Of a stretch of 41,197 nucleotides of DNA, positions 24,597-32,090 are shown piece by piece. The stretch is from UBA1181 sp963626555 (GTDB taxonomy: Bacteria > Bacteroidota > Bacteroidia > Bacteroidales > Paludibacteraceae): positions 1 to 41,197 of the forward strand of contig CAVFXQ010000026.1 in the NCBI GenBank assembly GCA_963626555.1, read 5' to 3'. Under the pieces are notes generated by a model. That model was not told the DNA's origin. It ran no database searches and saw nothing but the letters and a program-made list of their open reading frames with translations. Both the position numbers and the translations under genes were made by a program. Position 1 is the stretch's first letter; each line of letters opens with the position of its first letter.

Positions 24597-24660
24597 TTCT
24601 GACAATTTTGGCAGAATCTTGAGGTTGATACTGACAAATTTGTCAGTTAAAATGTTGTCA
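24597..24660. promoter_or_regulatory. cluster of TGACAA/TTGTCA palindromes between groES and fabG
   Basis: An imperfect 20-bp palindrome (24597-24616, TTCTGACAATTTTGGCAGAA), a perfect 16-bp palindrome CTGACAAATTTGTCAG (24631-24646) centred 32 bp away, and a third half-site TTGTCA (24655-24660). This spacing of about three helical turns suggests an operator bound by a dimeric regulator, most likely for groESL given the distance; fabG is also possible. Confidence 0.5.
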
Positions 24661-24680
24661 AGGAAAGAATAGTGTTGAGG

Positions 24681-24708
24681 TTGATTTAACATTTATTTTC
24701 TATCTTTG
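24681..24708 (+). promoter_or_regulatory. Bacteroidetes promoter for fabG
   Basis: TATCTTTG (24701-24708) matches TAnnTTTG, with TTG at 24681-24683 as a possible, slightly close -33 element. The leader would be about 45 nt. Confidence 0.55.
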
Positions 24709-24760
24709 CAATCGAAAAAAATTAGGAGAATAACCCAAATACTAACTAAATATATTATCT

Positions 24761-25507
24761 ATGGGATTGTTAGACGGAAAAACTGCGCTTATCACTGGAG
24801 CAGCGCGTGGTATCGGTAAAGCGATTGCGCTTAAGTTTGCTAAAGAAGGTGCAAATATTGCGTTTACAGATTTAGTAATTAATGAGGCTGCTCAGGAGAC
24901 TGAGAAAGAGATTGCTGCTTTAGGTGTAAAGGCGAAAGGGTATGCTTCCAATGCTGCGGATTTCTCTGAAACGGAGGCTGTCGTAGCTGAAGTACACAAG
25001 GAGTTTGGTTCTATTGATATTTTGGTAAATAACGCAGGTATCACAAAGGATGGATTGATGTTGCGAATGTCTGAGGCTCAATGGGATGCTGTTATTGCAG
25101 TGAACTTGAAGAGTGCTTTCAACTTTATCCATGCTTGTCTTCCTATTATGATGCGTCAGCGCCATGGTTCAATTATCAATATGGCTTCCGTTGTCGGTGT
25201 TCACGGTAACGCGGGGCAAGCGAACTATGCTTCATCTAAAGCAGGATTGATTGCGTTGGCTAAGAGTGTTGGTCAAGAGATGGGTCCTAAGGGTATCCGT
25301 GCAAACGCTATCGCCCCAGGATTCATTGACACTGCGATGACACAGGCTCTGTCTGACGATGTTAGAAATGAATGGATTAAGAAGATTCCTTTGCGTCGTG
25401 GTGGTACTACGGAGGATATCGCAAATTGCGCTACGTTCTTGGCTTCAGATATGTCTTCTTACATTTCTGGTCAAGTAATCCAAGTCGATGGCGGAATGAA
25501 TATGTAA
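24761..25507 (+). CDS. fabG: 3-oxoacyl-[acyl-carrier-protein] reductase
   Basis: A 248-residue short-chain dehydrogenase/reductase that carries out the NADPH-dependent first reduction of each fatty acid elongation cycle. The nucleotide-binding TGAARGIGKAIA, the NNAG motif, the catalytic Ser in INMASVVGVHGN and YASSKAGL (Tyr-x3-Lys) are all present. The C-terminal SSYISGQVIQVDGGMNM is the usual FabG ending. It is not within a fab cluster here; it stands alone, with its own promoter and a strong terminator, so another SDR substrate cannot be wholly excluded. Confidence 0.93.
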   Translation: MGLLDGKTALITGAARGIGKAIALKFAKEGANIAFTDLVINEAAQETEKEIAALGVKAKGYASNAADFSETEAVVAEVHKEFGSIDILVNNAGITKDGLMLRMSEAQWDAVIAVNLKSAFNFIHACLPIMMRQRHGSIINMASVVGVHGNAGQANYASSKAGLIALAKSVGQEMGPKGIRANAIAPGFIDTAMTQALSDDVRNEWIKKIPLRRGGTTEDIANCATFLASDMSSYISGQVIQVDGGMNM

Positions 25508-25542
25508 TTTGTTCGCATTTATTATTAAAAATGATAATTTTG

Positions 25543-25585
25543 CACCCCGTTTCAATTCCAATATTGAGATGGGGTGTGTTTTTTT
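25543..25585 (+). terminator. terminator after fabG
   Basis: A 14-bp stem between 25543-25556 and 25563-25576 (with two G-U pairs), followed by TG and a run of seven or more T. Confidence 0.9.
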
Positions 25586-25629
25586 CTAATATGATTGTCT
25601 CATGAAATTAACTTTTTGTAGATAATAAG

Positions 25630-27021
25630 ATGAAGAACAAGTATGTTGATCTTATAGAACAGTCGTTCGAGTTCCCTAATGATGAGTTCAGCGTCGTGGA
25701 TAATGAACTTCAGTGGTTTAACGTTCCTTTGATGGATGTGATTAAACAGTATGGCACTCCGTTGCGTATTGCATATTTGCCTCGTATCGCACATAACATC
25801 CAAAAAGCGCGCCGTCTTTTCAATGTGGCAATGGCAAAGGTCGACTACCAAGGTAACTATAACTACTGTTTCTGTACGAAGAGTTCCCACTTCTCTTTTG
25901 TGATGGAGGAAGTGTTGAAGCATGGAGTTCATGTGGAGATATCATCGGCATACGATGTCAACTTGTTGGAATGTTTGCATGAGTCGGGTCATTTAGACAA
26001 TAAGCGCTATGTGCTTTGTAATGGATTCAAAATTCCTCAATACACAGAGAACATACAGTCTCTTATCAAGCGAGGTTTCGAAAATGTAATTCCTATATTG
26101 GATAACAAGGATGAATTGGGCATGTTGCTCAAAGATTTCTCTGAACCTTTGAATGTCGGAATTAGAATAGCAACAGAGGAGGAGCCTAAATTTGATTTCT
26201 ACACCTCTCGCTTGGGGTTCCGTGTTACCGACATTATTCCGTTTTACAAAAACCACATTATGAACAGTGGACAAGTGAAACTGAAAATGCTTCATTTCTT
26301 TGTAAATACGGGTATAAAAGATACTTCTTATTATTGGAATGAGTTAAACAAAGTATTGAACCTCTATTGCGAGTTGAAGAAGATTTGCCCAGACTTACAT
26401 TGTCTGAACATCGGTGGAGGCTTTCCGTTCCAAACACACATGGATTTCACTTACGACTATGAATATATGTCGGAGGAGATTGTGGCAAGTGTGAAGAATA
26501 TTTGTACGCAGCAGGGTGTTCCTGAACCAGATATTTTCACGGAGTTCGGCTCATTTACCGTGAGTGAAAGTGGTGCGATGCTCTATTCAATCGTGAATCA
26601 GAAACAGCAAAACGACCGAGAGTTGTGGAATATGATTGATAGCTCTTTTATTAACACCATGCCAGATACATGGGCGTTGAACCAACGATTTCCATTCCTC
26701 GCAGTCAATAATTGGGATCAACCTTACGAACGTGTTCATCTTGGTGGCTTAACCTGCGATAGTGAGGATTTCTACAATGCAGAGGTTCACTCAAATGCGA
26801 TTTTCTTACCAAAGATACAGAAAGATCGGGAGCAGTTCATTGGGTTCTTTCACATGGGTGCTTATCAAGAGGCTTTAAGTGGTTTTGGTGGAATCAAACA
26901 CTGTTTGTTACCTGCTCCGAAATTAGTTGTAATTGACTTGGATGAGAATGGAGAATACTATACTAAACTGTTCGCTAAGGAGCAAAGTTTTAAATCCATG
27001 TTAAAAATATTGGGATATTAA
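25630..27021 (+). CDS. PLP-dependent decarboxylase, alanine-racemase fold (arginine decarboxylase-like)
   Basis: A 463-residue fold-type III PLP enzyme of the Orn/DAP/Arg decarboxylase 2 family. The cofactor lysine is in YCFCTKSSHFSF, where classical members read YALKAN. The phosphate-binding glycine loop is LNIGGGFPFQ, the ring-N-binding Glu is in TEFGSFTVSE, and the substrate-site Cys and Asp are in GLTCDSEDFYN. So all catalytic positions are present. Bacteroidetes relatives are labelled arginine decarboxylase, which would feed polyamine synthesis, but substrate choice cannot be read from these motifs. It is much shorter than the 630-residue SpeA. It is monocistronic, with terminators on both sides. 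Confidence 0.8.
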   Translation: MKNKYVDLIEQSFEFPNDEFSVVDNELQWFNVPLMDVIKQYGTPLRIAYLPRIAHNIQKARRLFNVAMAKVDYQGNYNYCFCTKSSHFSFVMEEVLKHGVHVEISSAYDVNLLECLHESGHLDNKRYVLCNGFKIPQYTENIQSLIKRGFENVIPILDNKDELGMLLKDFSEPLNVGIRIATEEEPKFDFYTSRLGFRVTDIIPFYKNHIMNSGQVKLKMLHFFVNTGIKDTSYYWNELNKVLNLYCELKKICPDLHCLNIGGGFPFQTHMDFTYDYEYMSEEIVASVKNICTQQGVPEPDIFTEFGSFTVSESGAMLYSIVNQKQQNDRELWNMIDSSFINTMPDTWALNQRFPFLAVNNWDQPYERVHLGGLTCDSEDFYNAEVHSNAIFLPKIQKDREQFIGFFHMGAYQEALSGFGGIKHCLLPAPKLVVIDLDENGEYYTKLFAKEQSFKSMLKILGY

Positions 27022-27039
27022 AGTGTTATTATTCATGAC

Positions 27040-27075
27040 AGACCTTCTAATTTATGTTAGAGGGTCTATTTTTTA
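27040..27075 (+). terminator. terminator after the PLP decarboxylase gene
   Basis: AGACCTTCTAA (27040-27050) pairs with TTAGAGGGTCT (27057-27067, one G-U), followed by a T-run. Confidence 0.85.
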
Positions 27076-27100
27076 TAGATTAGTTTTAAACGGATATTAA

Positions 27101-28489
27101 ATGGATAGAAACCAACGAAATAAGTTATTTAAGATTGCTATTCCGCTGATAGTCATGCTTGTAATCCTGACTGTTTGTGTGAAACGATGGCATGTCTGGT
27201 TCGGAAATCCTCCAGAGCCTGCGTATGTAACTGAGAATAAAATCTCGCGAGTCCTTTTAACGATGGGTGAGGATGAAAATTCAAGGTATGTTACTTGGGT
27301 GTGTGATTCTGTGTCGCATCCAAGTTGGTTGGATTACTATGTTGAACGAGATTCTATCTTACATACATTAGAGGGCAAAGCACATGTTTTTCAGTCTCGC
27401 TCAGGCAAAAGTTCGTTCTATAATGCATTGGTATGTGGGGTGGAGTCGGAGAATGTCTATCACTATCGAATACGTACGGAAAATGATACGACATCGTGGA
27501 TGACTTTTCGGAAGAGTAATGATAAAGATTACTCATTTCTCTATTTTGGCGATGTTCAAGATGAGTTAGATGGAGGATTTGACTCTATTCTACCTTCAAT
27601 AATGGCTGAAAATAAAGAGGCTCGATTCCTTCTGTTTGGTGGCGATTTGATTGAAAGACCGATGGATCAGTATTGGAATGTAGTGTTTAGTGCGTTGGAT
27701 ACATTCGCAATGCAATATCCGATTGTGGCAGTTCCCGGTAATCATGAATATCTAAAGTCTATGCCGCGAAAATTGGAAGAACGTTTCCCCTTGACATTTT
27801 TTTATTTTCAAAAATCATACGAAGAAAATGGCGAGAATGCACTCTATACATTTCAGGAAGGCGACGTCAGATTTTATCTATTGGACTCAAACAAGGATTT
27901 CTGGAAGTTCTTTGCTCAGCGAAAATGGTTGAAGATGGAACTGTCTAAATCAACCGCAAAGTGGAATGTAGTAGTTTTGCATCATCCTTTGTACTCTGTA
28001 AAAGGAAAGATAAATAACTTGATGCCTCGACTATTTTTCAATGGTTTGTTGGAGGAATATAAGGTGGATTTGGTGCTTCAAGGTCATGAGCATGTTTATG
28101 CTCGGTTTAATGTGGAGAAGGATGCTGAGGGAAATATGACTTCCCCGTTGAGGCTTGTCTCTTATTCATCTAAAAAGGATTATTCAATGGATTTCGTAGG
28201 AGATGTGGCAAAATGGGGTACGGCCGATCGCTACTATCAAAGGTTTTCAATTCAAGGAGATTCTTTGGTAATGGAGACGTATGGTTCTGAAAACAGACTC
28301 TATGACAAGATTATCATAGAAAAGAAAAATGGCAAAAGACAGTTTAAGGATGAGGGACAATTAATTCCACAAAGGATTTATGTGTCCGATTGGTTCAAAC
28401 AGAATAAAAGTTCCAAAAAAGTGAAGAAATTTGAGGAAAATGTTGAGAAATGGAAGGAGTCGCACCACGATGAGTTGATAGAGCGGTGA
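27101..28489 (+). CDS. membrane-anchored metallophosphatase (purple acid phosphatase-like)
   Basis: 462 residues. A single N-terminal hydrophobic helix (IAIPLIVMLVILTVCV, residues about 12-27) anchors or exports it. Residues about 45-145 resemble the N-terminal fibronectin-like domain of purple acid phosphatases. The calcineurin-like phosphoesterase domain then shows every metal motif: FGDVQD, FGGDLIE, VPGNHEY, LHHPLY and QGHEHVYAR. The signal helix lacks a clear peptidase site, so it is probably held at the outer face of the inner membrane. The C-terminal 35 residues are Lys/Glu rich. Substrate unknown. Confidence 0.85.
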   Translation: MDRNQRNKLFKIAIPLIVMLVILTVCVKRWHVWFGNPPEPAYVTENKISRVLLTMGEDENSRYVTWVCDSVSHPSWLDYYVERDSILHTLEGKAHVFQSRSGKSSFYNALVCGVESENVYHYRIRTENDTTSWMTFRKSNDKDYSFLYFGDVQDELDGGFDSILPSIMAENKEARFLLFGGDLIERPMDQYWNVVFSALDTFAMQYPIVAVPGNHEYLKSMPRKLEERFPLTFFYFQKSYEENGENALYTFQEGDVRFYLLDSNKDFWKFFAQRKWLKMELSKSTAKWNVVVLHHPLYSVKGKINNLMPRLFFNGLLEEYKVDLVLQGHEHVYARFNVEKDAEGNMTSPLRLVSYSSKKDYSMDFVGDVAKWGTADRYYQRFSIQGDSLVMETYGSENRLYDKIIIEKKNGKRQFKDEGQLIPQRIYVSDWFKQNKSSKKVKKFEENVEKWKESHHDELIER

Positions 28490-28508
28490 ATGTCCCCATA
28501 AATATTCA

Positions 28509-28540
28509 TTTGTGGATGTGCGTTGAATTTGTTATATTCG
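28509..28540 (+). promoter_or_regulatory. Bacteroidetes promoter for purB
   Basis: TTTG (28509-28512), 20 bp, then TATATTCG (28533-28540), one mismatch from TAnnTTTG. The leader would be about 40 nt. Confidence 0.55.
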
Positions 28541-28586
28541 CAGTTCTCAAAATAGACTATATAAATAGAAAATTACATATAACAAG

Positions 28587-29930
28587 ATGGAATTAAATAC
28601 GTTGACCGCCGTTTCTCCCGTAGACGGAAGGTACTGGGGCAAGTCGGAGCCTTTATCCGAGTATTTTTCAGAGTATGCTTTGATTCGCTATCGTGTACTC
28701 GTTGAGGTTGAATATTTTATTGCTTTATGCGAGCTTCCACTTCCTAATCTAAAAGATTTTGATGCGACAAAATTCTCAGCGTTGAGAAATATCTACAAGA
28801 ATTTCACGGTTGAGAATGCTCAGAGAATAAAAGAGATAGAGAAAATCACAAATCATGATGTGAAGGCCGTTGAGTATTTCTTGAAAGAGCAGTTTGACAC
28901 ATTGAATTTGGCTTCATTTAAGGAATTTATTCATTTCGGTCTGACTTCCCAAGATATCAATAATACTTCAGTTCCTTATTCTGTCAAGGCCGCAATTAAT
29001 GAAGTTTATTTGCCACAAGTTGAAAAATTGATTGAAGAGTTGTCCATTCGTGCTGAAGAATGGAAGAATATTCCAATGTTGGCGAAAACTCATGGTCAGC
29101 CAGCCTCTCCAACTCGTTTGGGAAAGGAAATCATGGTCTTCGTGAGCCGTTTGCGTGTGCAAGTAGATCAGTTGAAGACTTTGCCAGTTAGTGCAAAATT
29201 TGGTGGCGCAACAGGTAACTTCAACGCTCATCATGTTGCGTTTCCAAACCATGATTGGCGTGCGTTTGGAAATCATTTCGTAAATGATGTTTTAGGTTTG
29301 CAAAGAGAGCAATGGACTACTCAAATCTCTAATTACGATAATCTTGGAGCTATCTTCGACTGTTTGAAACGTGTCAATACGATCATGATTGATATGAACC
29401 GCGATTTTTGGCAGTACATTTCAATGGAGTATTTCAAACAGAAAATAAAAGCGGGTGAGGTGGGGTCTTCTGCTATGCCTCACAAAGTAAACCCTATCGA
29501 TTTTGAGAATGCTGAGGGTAACTTGGGTATGGCTAACTCCATTCTTCAATTTCTTTCTGCTAAACTGCCAGTTTCTCGTTTGCAACGAGACTTGACCGAC
29601 TCTACGGTGTTGAGAAATGTAGGTGTTCCTTTTGCTCATATTCTCATTGCCATACAAAGTTCCTTAAAAGGAATTGGCAAGTTGTTGCTGAACGAAAAAG
29701 CCATCTCTGCCGACTTGGATAAATGTTGGGCTGTTGTTGCCGAAGGTATTCAGACAATTTTGCGTCGCGAGGGCTATCCAAACCCTTACGAGACGTTGAA
29801 GGCGTTAACTCGTACCAATGAGGGTATCACTGAAAAATCCATTAAAGACTTCATTGAGACTTTGAATGTTAGTGAGAGTGTGAAAGCGGAACTTCGTGCC
29901 ATCACTCCTCATAACTACACAGGAATATAA
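28587..29930 (+). CDS. purB: adenylosuccinate lyase
   Basis: A 447-residue member of the fumarase/aspartase superfamily. It catalyses two steps of purine synthesis: SAICAR to AICAR, and adenylosuccinate to AMP. It has FGLTSQDINNTS (substrate-binding), KTHGQPASPTRLGKE (catalytic His), and the superfamily signature GSSAMPHKVNPIDFENAEGN with the catalytic Ser in the flexible loop. The form beginning ELNTLTAVSPVDGRYWGK is the E. coli-type PurB. The MsbA-like gene follows after 60 bp and may be cotranscribed. Confidence 0.97.
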   Translation: MELNTLTAVSPVDGRYWGKSEPLSEYFSEYALIRYRVLVEVEYFIALCELPLPNLKDFDATKFSALRNIYKNFTVENAQRIKEIEKITNHDVKAVEYFLKEQFDTLNLASFKEFIHFGLTSQDINNTSVPYSVKAAINEVYLPQVEKLIEELSIRAEEWKNIPMLAKTHGQPASPTRLGKEIMVFVSRLRVQVDQLKTLPVSAKFGGATGNFNAHHVAFPNHDWRAFGNHFVNDVLGLQREQWTTQISNYDNLGAIFDCLKRVNTIMIDMNRDFWQYISMEYFKQKIKAGEVGSSAMPHKVNPIDFENAEGNLGMANSILQFLSAKLPVSRLQRDLTDSTVLRNVGVPFAHILIAIQSSLKGIGKLLLNEKAISADLDKCWAVVAEGIQTILRREGYPNPYETLKALTRTNEGITEKSIKDFIETLNVSESVKAELRAITPHNYTGI

Positions 29931-29990
29931 TTCTTTCAGCCATTCATCTCGTGTTTATAAGGGGAAAAGTGGTGGCGATGAAACTTGCTT

Positions 29991-31826
29991 ATGAGTAAAA
30001 TATCTGATTTGCAGTTCATCAAACTGATTAGTAGGTTTGTTGGACCCTACAAGTCGAACGTCATTCTGAATATCGTCTGCAATATATTGTCGACGGTATT
30101 CAGTGTTTTCTCGTTCGCTCTTATTGTGCCGATTCTTCAGATCTTGTTCAAAACAACGACGGTACATTATGAATACATGCCCTTCGATTGGGATTTTGAG
30201 GTCATAAAAAATAATGCTTATTGTTGGGTGTCAAACTACATTGAACAAAGTGGCGCACAGTCTACTTTGTTGATCTTAGCAGTGTTTTTGATATTGATGA
30301 CTTTCTTGAAGACTGGTGTCGCTTATTTGGCAAGTTACTTTGTTATCCCTATGCGAACTGGACTGACGCGAGATATCCGTAGGCAATTATACGACAAGAT
30401 TGTAGATTTGAACTTAGGTTTCTTCGACAAACAACGAAAGGGCGATATTATGGCTCGTATAACAGGAGATGTGGCTGAAGTGGAGAACTCCATTATGAGT
30501 TCCATTGAGTTGTTGTCAAAAAATCCTATTATGATTGTCGTCTACCTCGCCATCCTATTGATGCTGAGTTGGAAGCTGACTCTTTTTGTTCTGATAGTGC
30601 TTCCAATAGCAGGTGGAATTATGGGGGGCGTTGGAAAAACGTTAAAGAAGCAATCTAAGCTGGCTCAGAATCAACAAGGGGATTTGCTCTCGCAAATAGA
30701 GGAGACTTTAAGCGGGTTGCGTGTCATCAAGGCATTTAATGCGGAAAAGTCTGTCATTCGAATCTTCTCTAATATGAATGAACGTCTGAGAAGAACTACC
30801 AACAGTGTAAACCGTCGTTATATGTTGGCGCATCCTATGAGTGAGCTTTTAGGTACAGCAACGATAGCAATAGTCCTTTTCTTTGGTGGTACTTTGATTT
30901 TAACCGATAATAGTTCGCTTTCTGCAGCAGAATTTATCTATTATTTGGTGATTTTCTATAGCATTATCAATCCGGCGAAGGATTTGTCGAAAGCTGTCTA
31001 TAGCATACAAAAAGGTAAAGCATCGTTAGATCGCATTGATGTGATTTTACAGGCTGAAAATCCGTTAAAAGAGGTAAAGAATCCAGTAGTTCCAAAACCT
31101 TTCACTGAAAAGATTGAATATAAAAATGTAAGTTTCAAATATACAGATACATACGTCCTTAGAAACATCAACTTAACAATAGAGAAAGGTAAGATGGTGG
31201 CGTTAGTAGGACAGTCGGGGTCTGGAAAGTCAACTTTGGTCGACCTTTTGCCTCGTTTTTATGATGTTACGGAGGGAGAAATCACGATAGATGGAGTCAA
31301 TGTGAAAAACATGACGTTGTTTGATTTACGTTCTTATATGGGAAATGTGAATCAAGAGGCGATTTTGTTCAACGACACTGTCTATAATAACATAGCTTTT
31401 GGTGTTGAGGATGCCACAGAGGAACAGGTGATTAAAGCGGCTAAGATTGCAAATGCGCATGAGTTTATTATGGCGATGGAGGATGGCTACCAGACGACGA
31501 TTGGAGACCGTGGAGGTAGGTTGTCAGGAGGACAACGTCAGAGGCTTAGTATCGCAAGAGCTGTTTTGAAGAATCCATCCGTTTTGATTTTAGACGAAGC
31601 GACGTCTGCCTTAGATACAGAATCGGAAAAATTGGTGCAAGAGGCGTTAGAACGACTGATGCGTACCAGAACGTCTATTGTAATAGCCCACAGACTTTCT
31701 ACAATTCGTAATGCAGACATTATCTGTGTCTTGCAAGACGGAAAAATTGTTGAACAGGGAAAACATGAGGAGTTGTTGGCGTTGAATGGTCATTATGCGA
31801 AACTGTGTGCAATGCAGTCTGTTTAA
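29991..31826 (+). CDS. MsbA-like ABC exporter (homodimeric half-transporter)
   Basis: About 611 residues: six-helix membrane domain, then an ATPase domain with Walker A GQSGSGKST, signature RLSGGQRQRLSIARA, Walker B VLILDEATSALD and IVIAHRLSTI. All catalytic residues are intact, so a homodimer with two working sites is expected, unlike the heterodimeric pair at 8.1-11.7 kb. The family includes MsbA, which flips lipid A-core across the inner membrane; a lipid substrate is the best guess. The frame starts with a TTG at 29985, but the ATG at 29991 (MSKISDLQFIKL) is preferred. Confidence 0.9.
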   Translation: MSKISDLQFIKLISRFVGPYKSNVILNIVCNILSTVFSVFSFALIVPILQILFKTTTVHYEYMPFDWDFEVIKNNAYCWVSNYIEQSGAQSTLLILAVFLILMTFLKTGVAYLASYFVIPMRTGLTRDIRRQLYDKIVDLNLGFFDKQRKGDIMARITGDVAEVENSIMSSIELLSKNPIMIVVYLAILLMLSWKLTLFVLIVLPIAGGIMGGVGKTLKKQSKLAQNQQGDLLSQIEETLSGLRVIKAFNAEKSVIRIFSNMNERLRRTTNSVNRRYMLAHPMSELLGTATIAIVLFFGGTLILTDNSSLSAAEFIYYLVIFYSIINPAKDLSKAVYSIQKGKASLDRIDVILQAENPLKEVKNPVVPKPFTEKIEYKNVSFKYTDTYVLRNINLTIEKGKMVALVGQSGSGKSTLVDLLPRFYDVTEGEITIDGVNVKNMTLFDLRSYMGNVNQEAILFNDTVYNNIAFGVEDATEEQVIKAAKIANAHEFIMAMEDGYQTTIGDRGGRLSGGQRQRLSIARAVLKNPSVLILDEATSALDTESEKLVQEALERLMRTRTSIVIAHRLSTIRNADIICVLQDGKIVEQGKHEELLALNGHYAKLCAMQSV

Positions 31827-31861
31827 AATAGTATCTTGATTAGTTTAGGCTGATCACGCAC

Positions 31862-31919
31862 TTGAAATGATACGATTATATTTTTTTACAGAGTTGAAAT
31901 TATAATCGTTTCATTTCAA
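31862..31919. repeat. 19-bp inverted repeat ahead of the giant gene
   Basis: Arms 31862-31880 (TTGAAATGATACGATTATA) and 31901-31919 are reverse complements at 18 of 19 positions, around a 20-bp T-rich loop. There is no T-run after the right arm, so it is not a clear terminator. It lies between the MsbA-like gene and the promoter of the T9SS cargo gene. Confidence 0.8.
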
Positions 31920-31961
31920 ACAAAATGTAGATAAGAAATTTTTTGTTTTGTTGCTTTTCTA

Positions 31962-31992
31962 TTTGTTAATTGTTGTAAAATTTCTATATTTG
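31962..31992 (+). promoter_or_regulatory. Bacteroidetes promoter for the T9SS cargo gene
   Basis: TTTG (31962-31965), exactly 19 bp, then TATATTTG (31985-31992): an ideal -33/-7 pair. The transcript would start near 31999, with a leader of about 90 nt. Confidence 0.75.
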
Positions 31993-32090
31993 CTCAATAT
32001 AAGACCATTATTATAATCAAGGCATGTGAAGGAATTGGTGTCTGAGACAGCGTTTCTATTCTTTTTTGTGCTAATTATTACAATTAATTG

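Noticed and set aside
24490..24600. CIRCE element upstream of groES
   Set aside because: Searched by eye for TTAGCACTC-N9-GAGTGCTAA and found nothing similar.
25535..25542. TAATTTTG, a -7-like box directly ahead of the fabG terminator
   Set aside because: The transcript would begin inside the terminator hairpin and the -33 spacing is 23 bp; probably chance in AT-rich DNA, although a promoter for the decarboxylase gene is not excluded.
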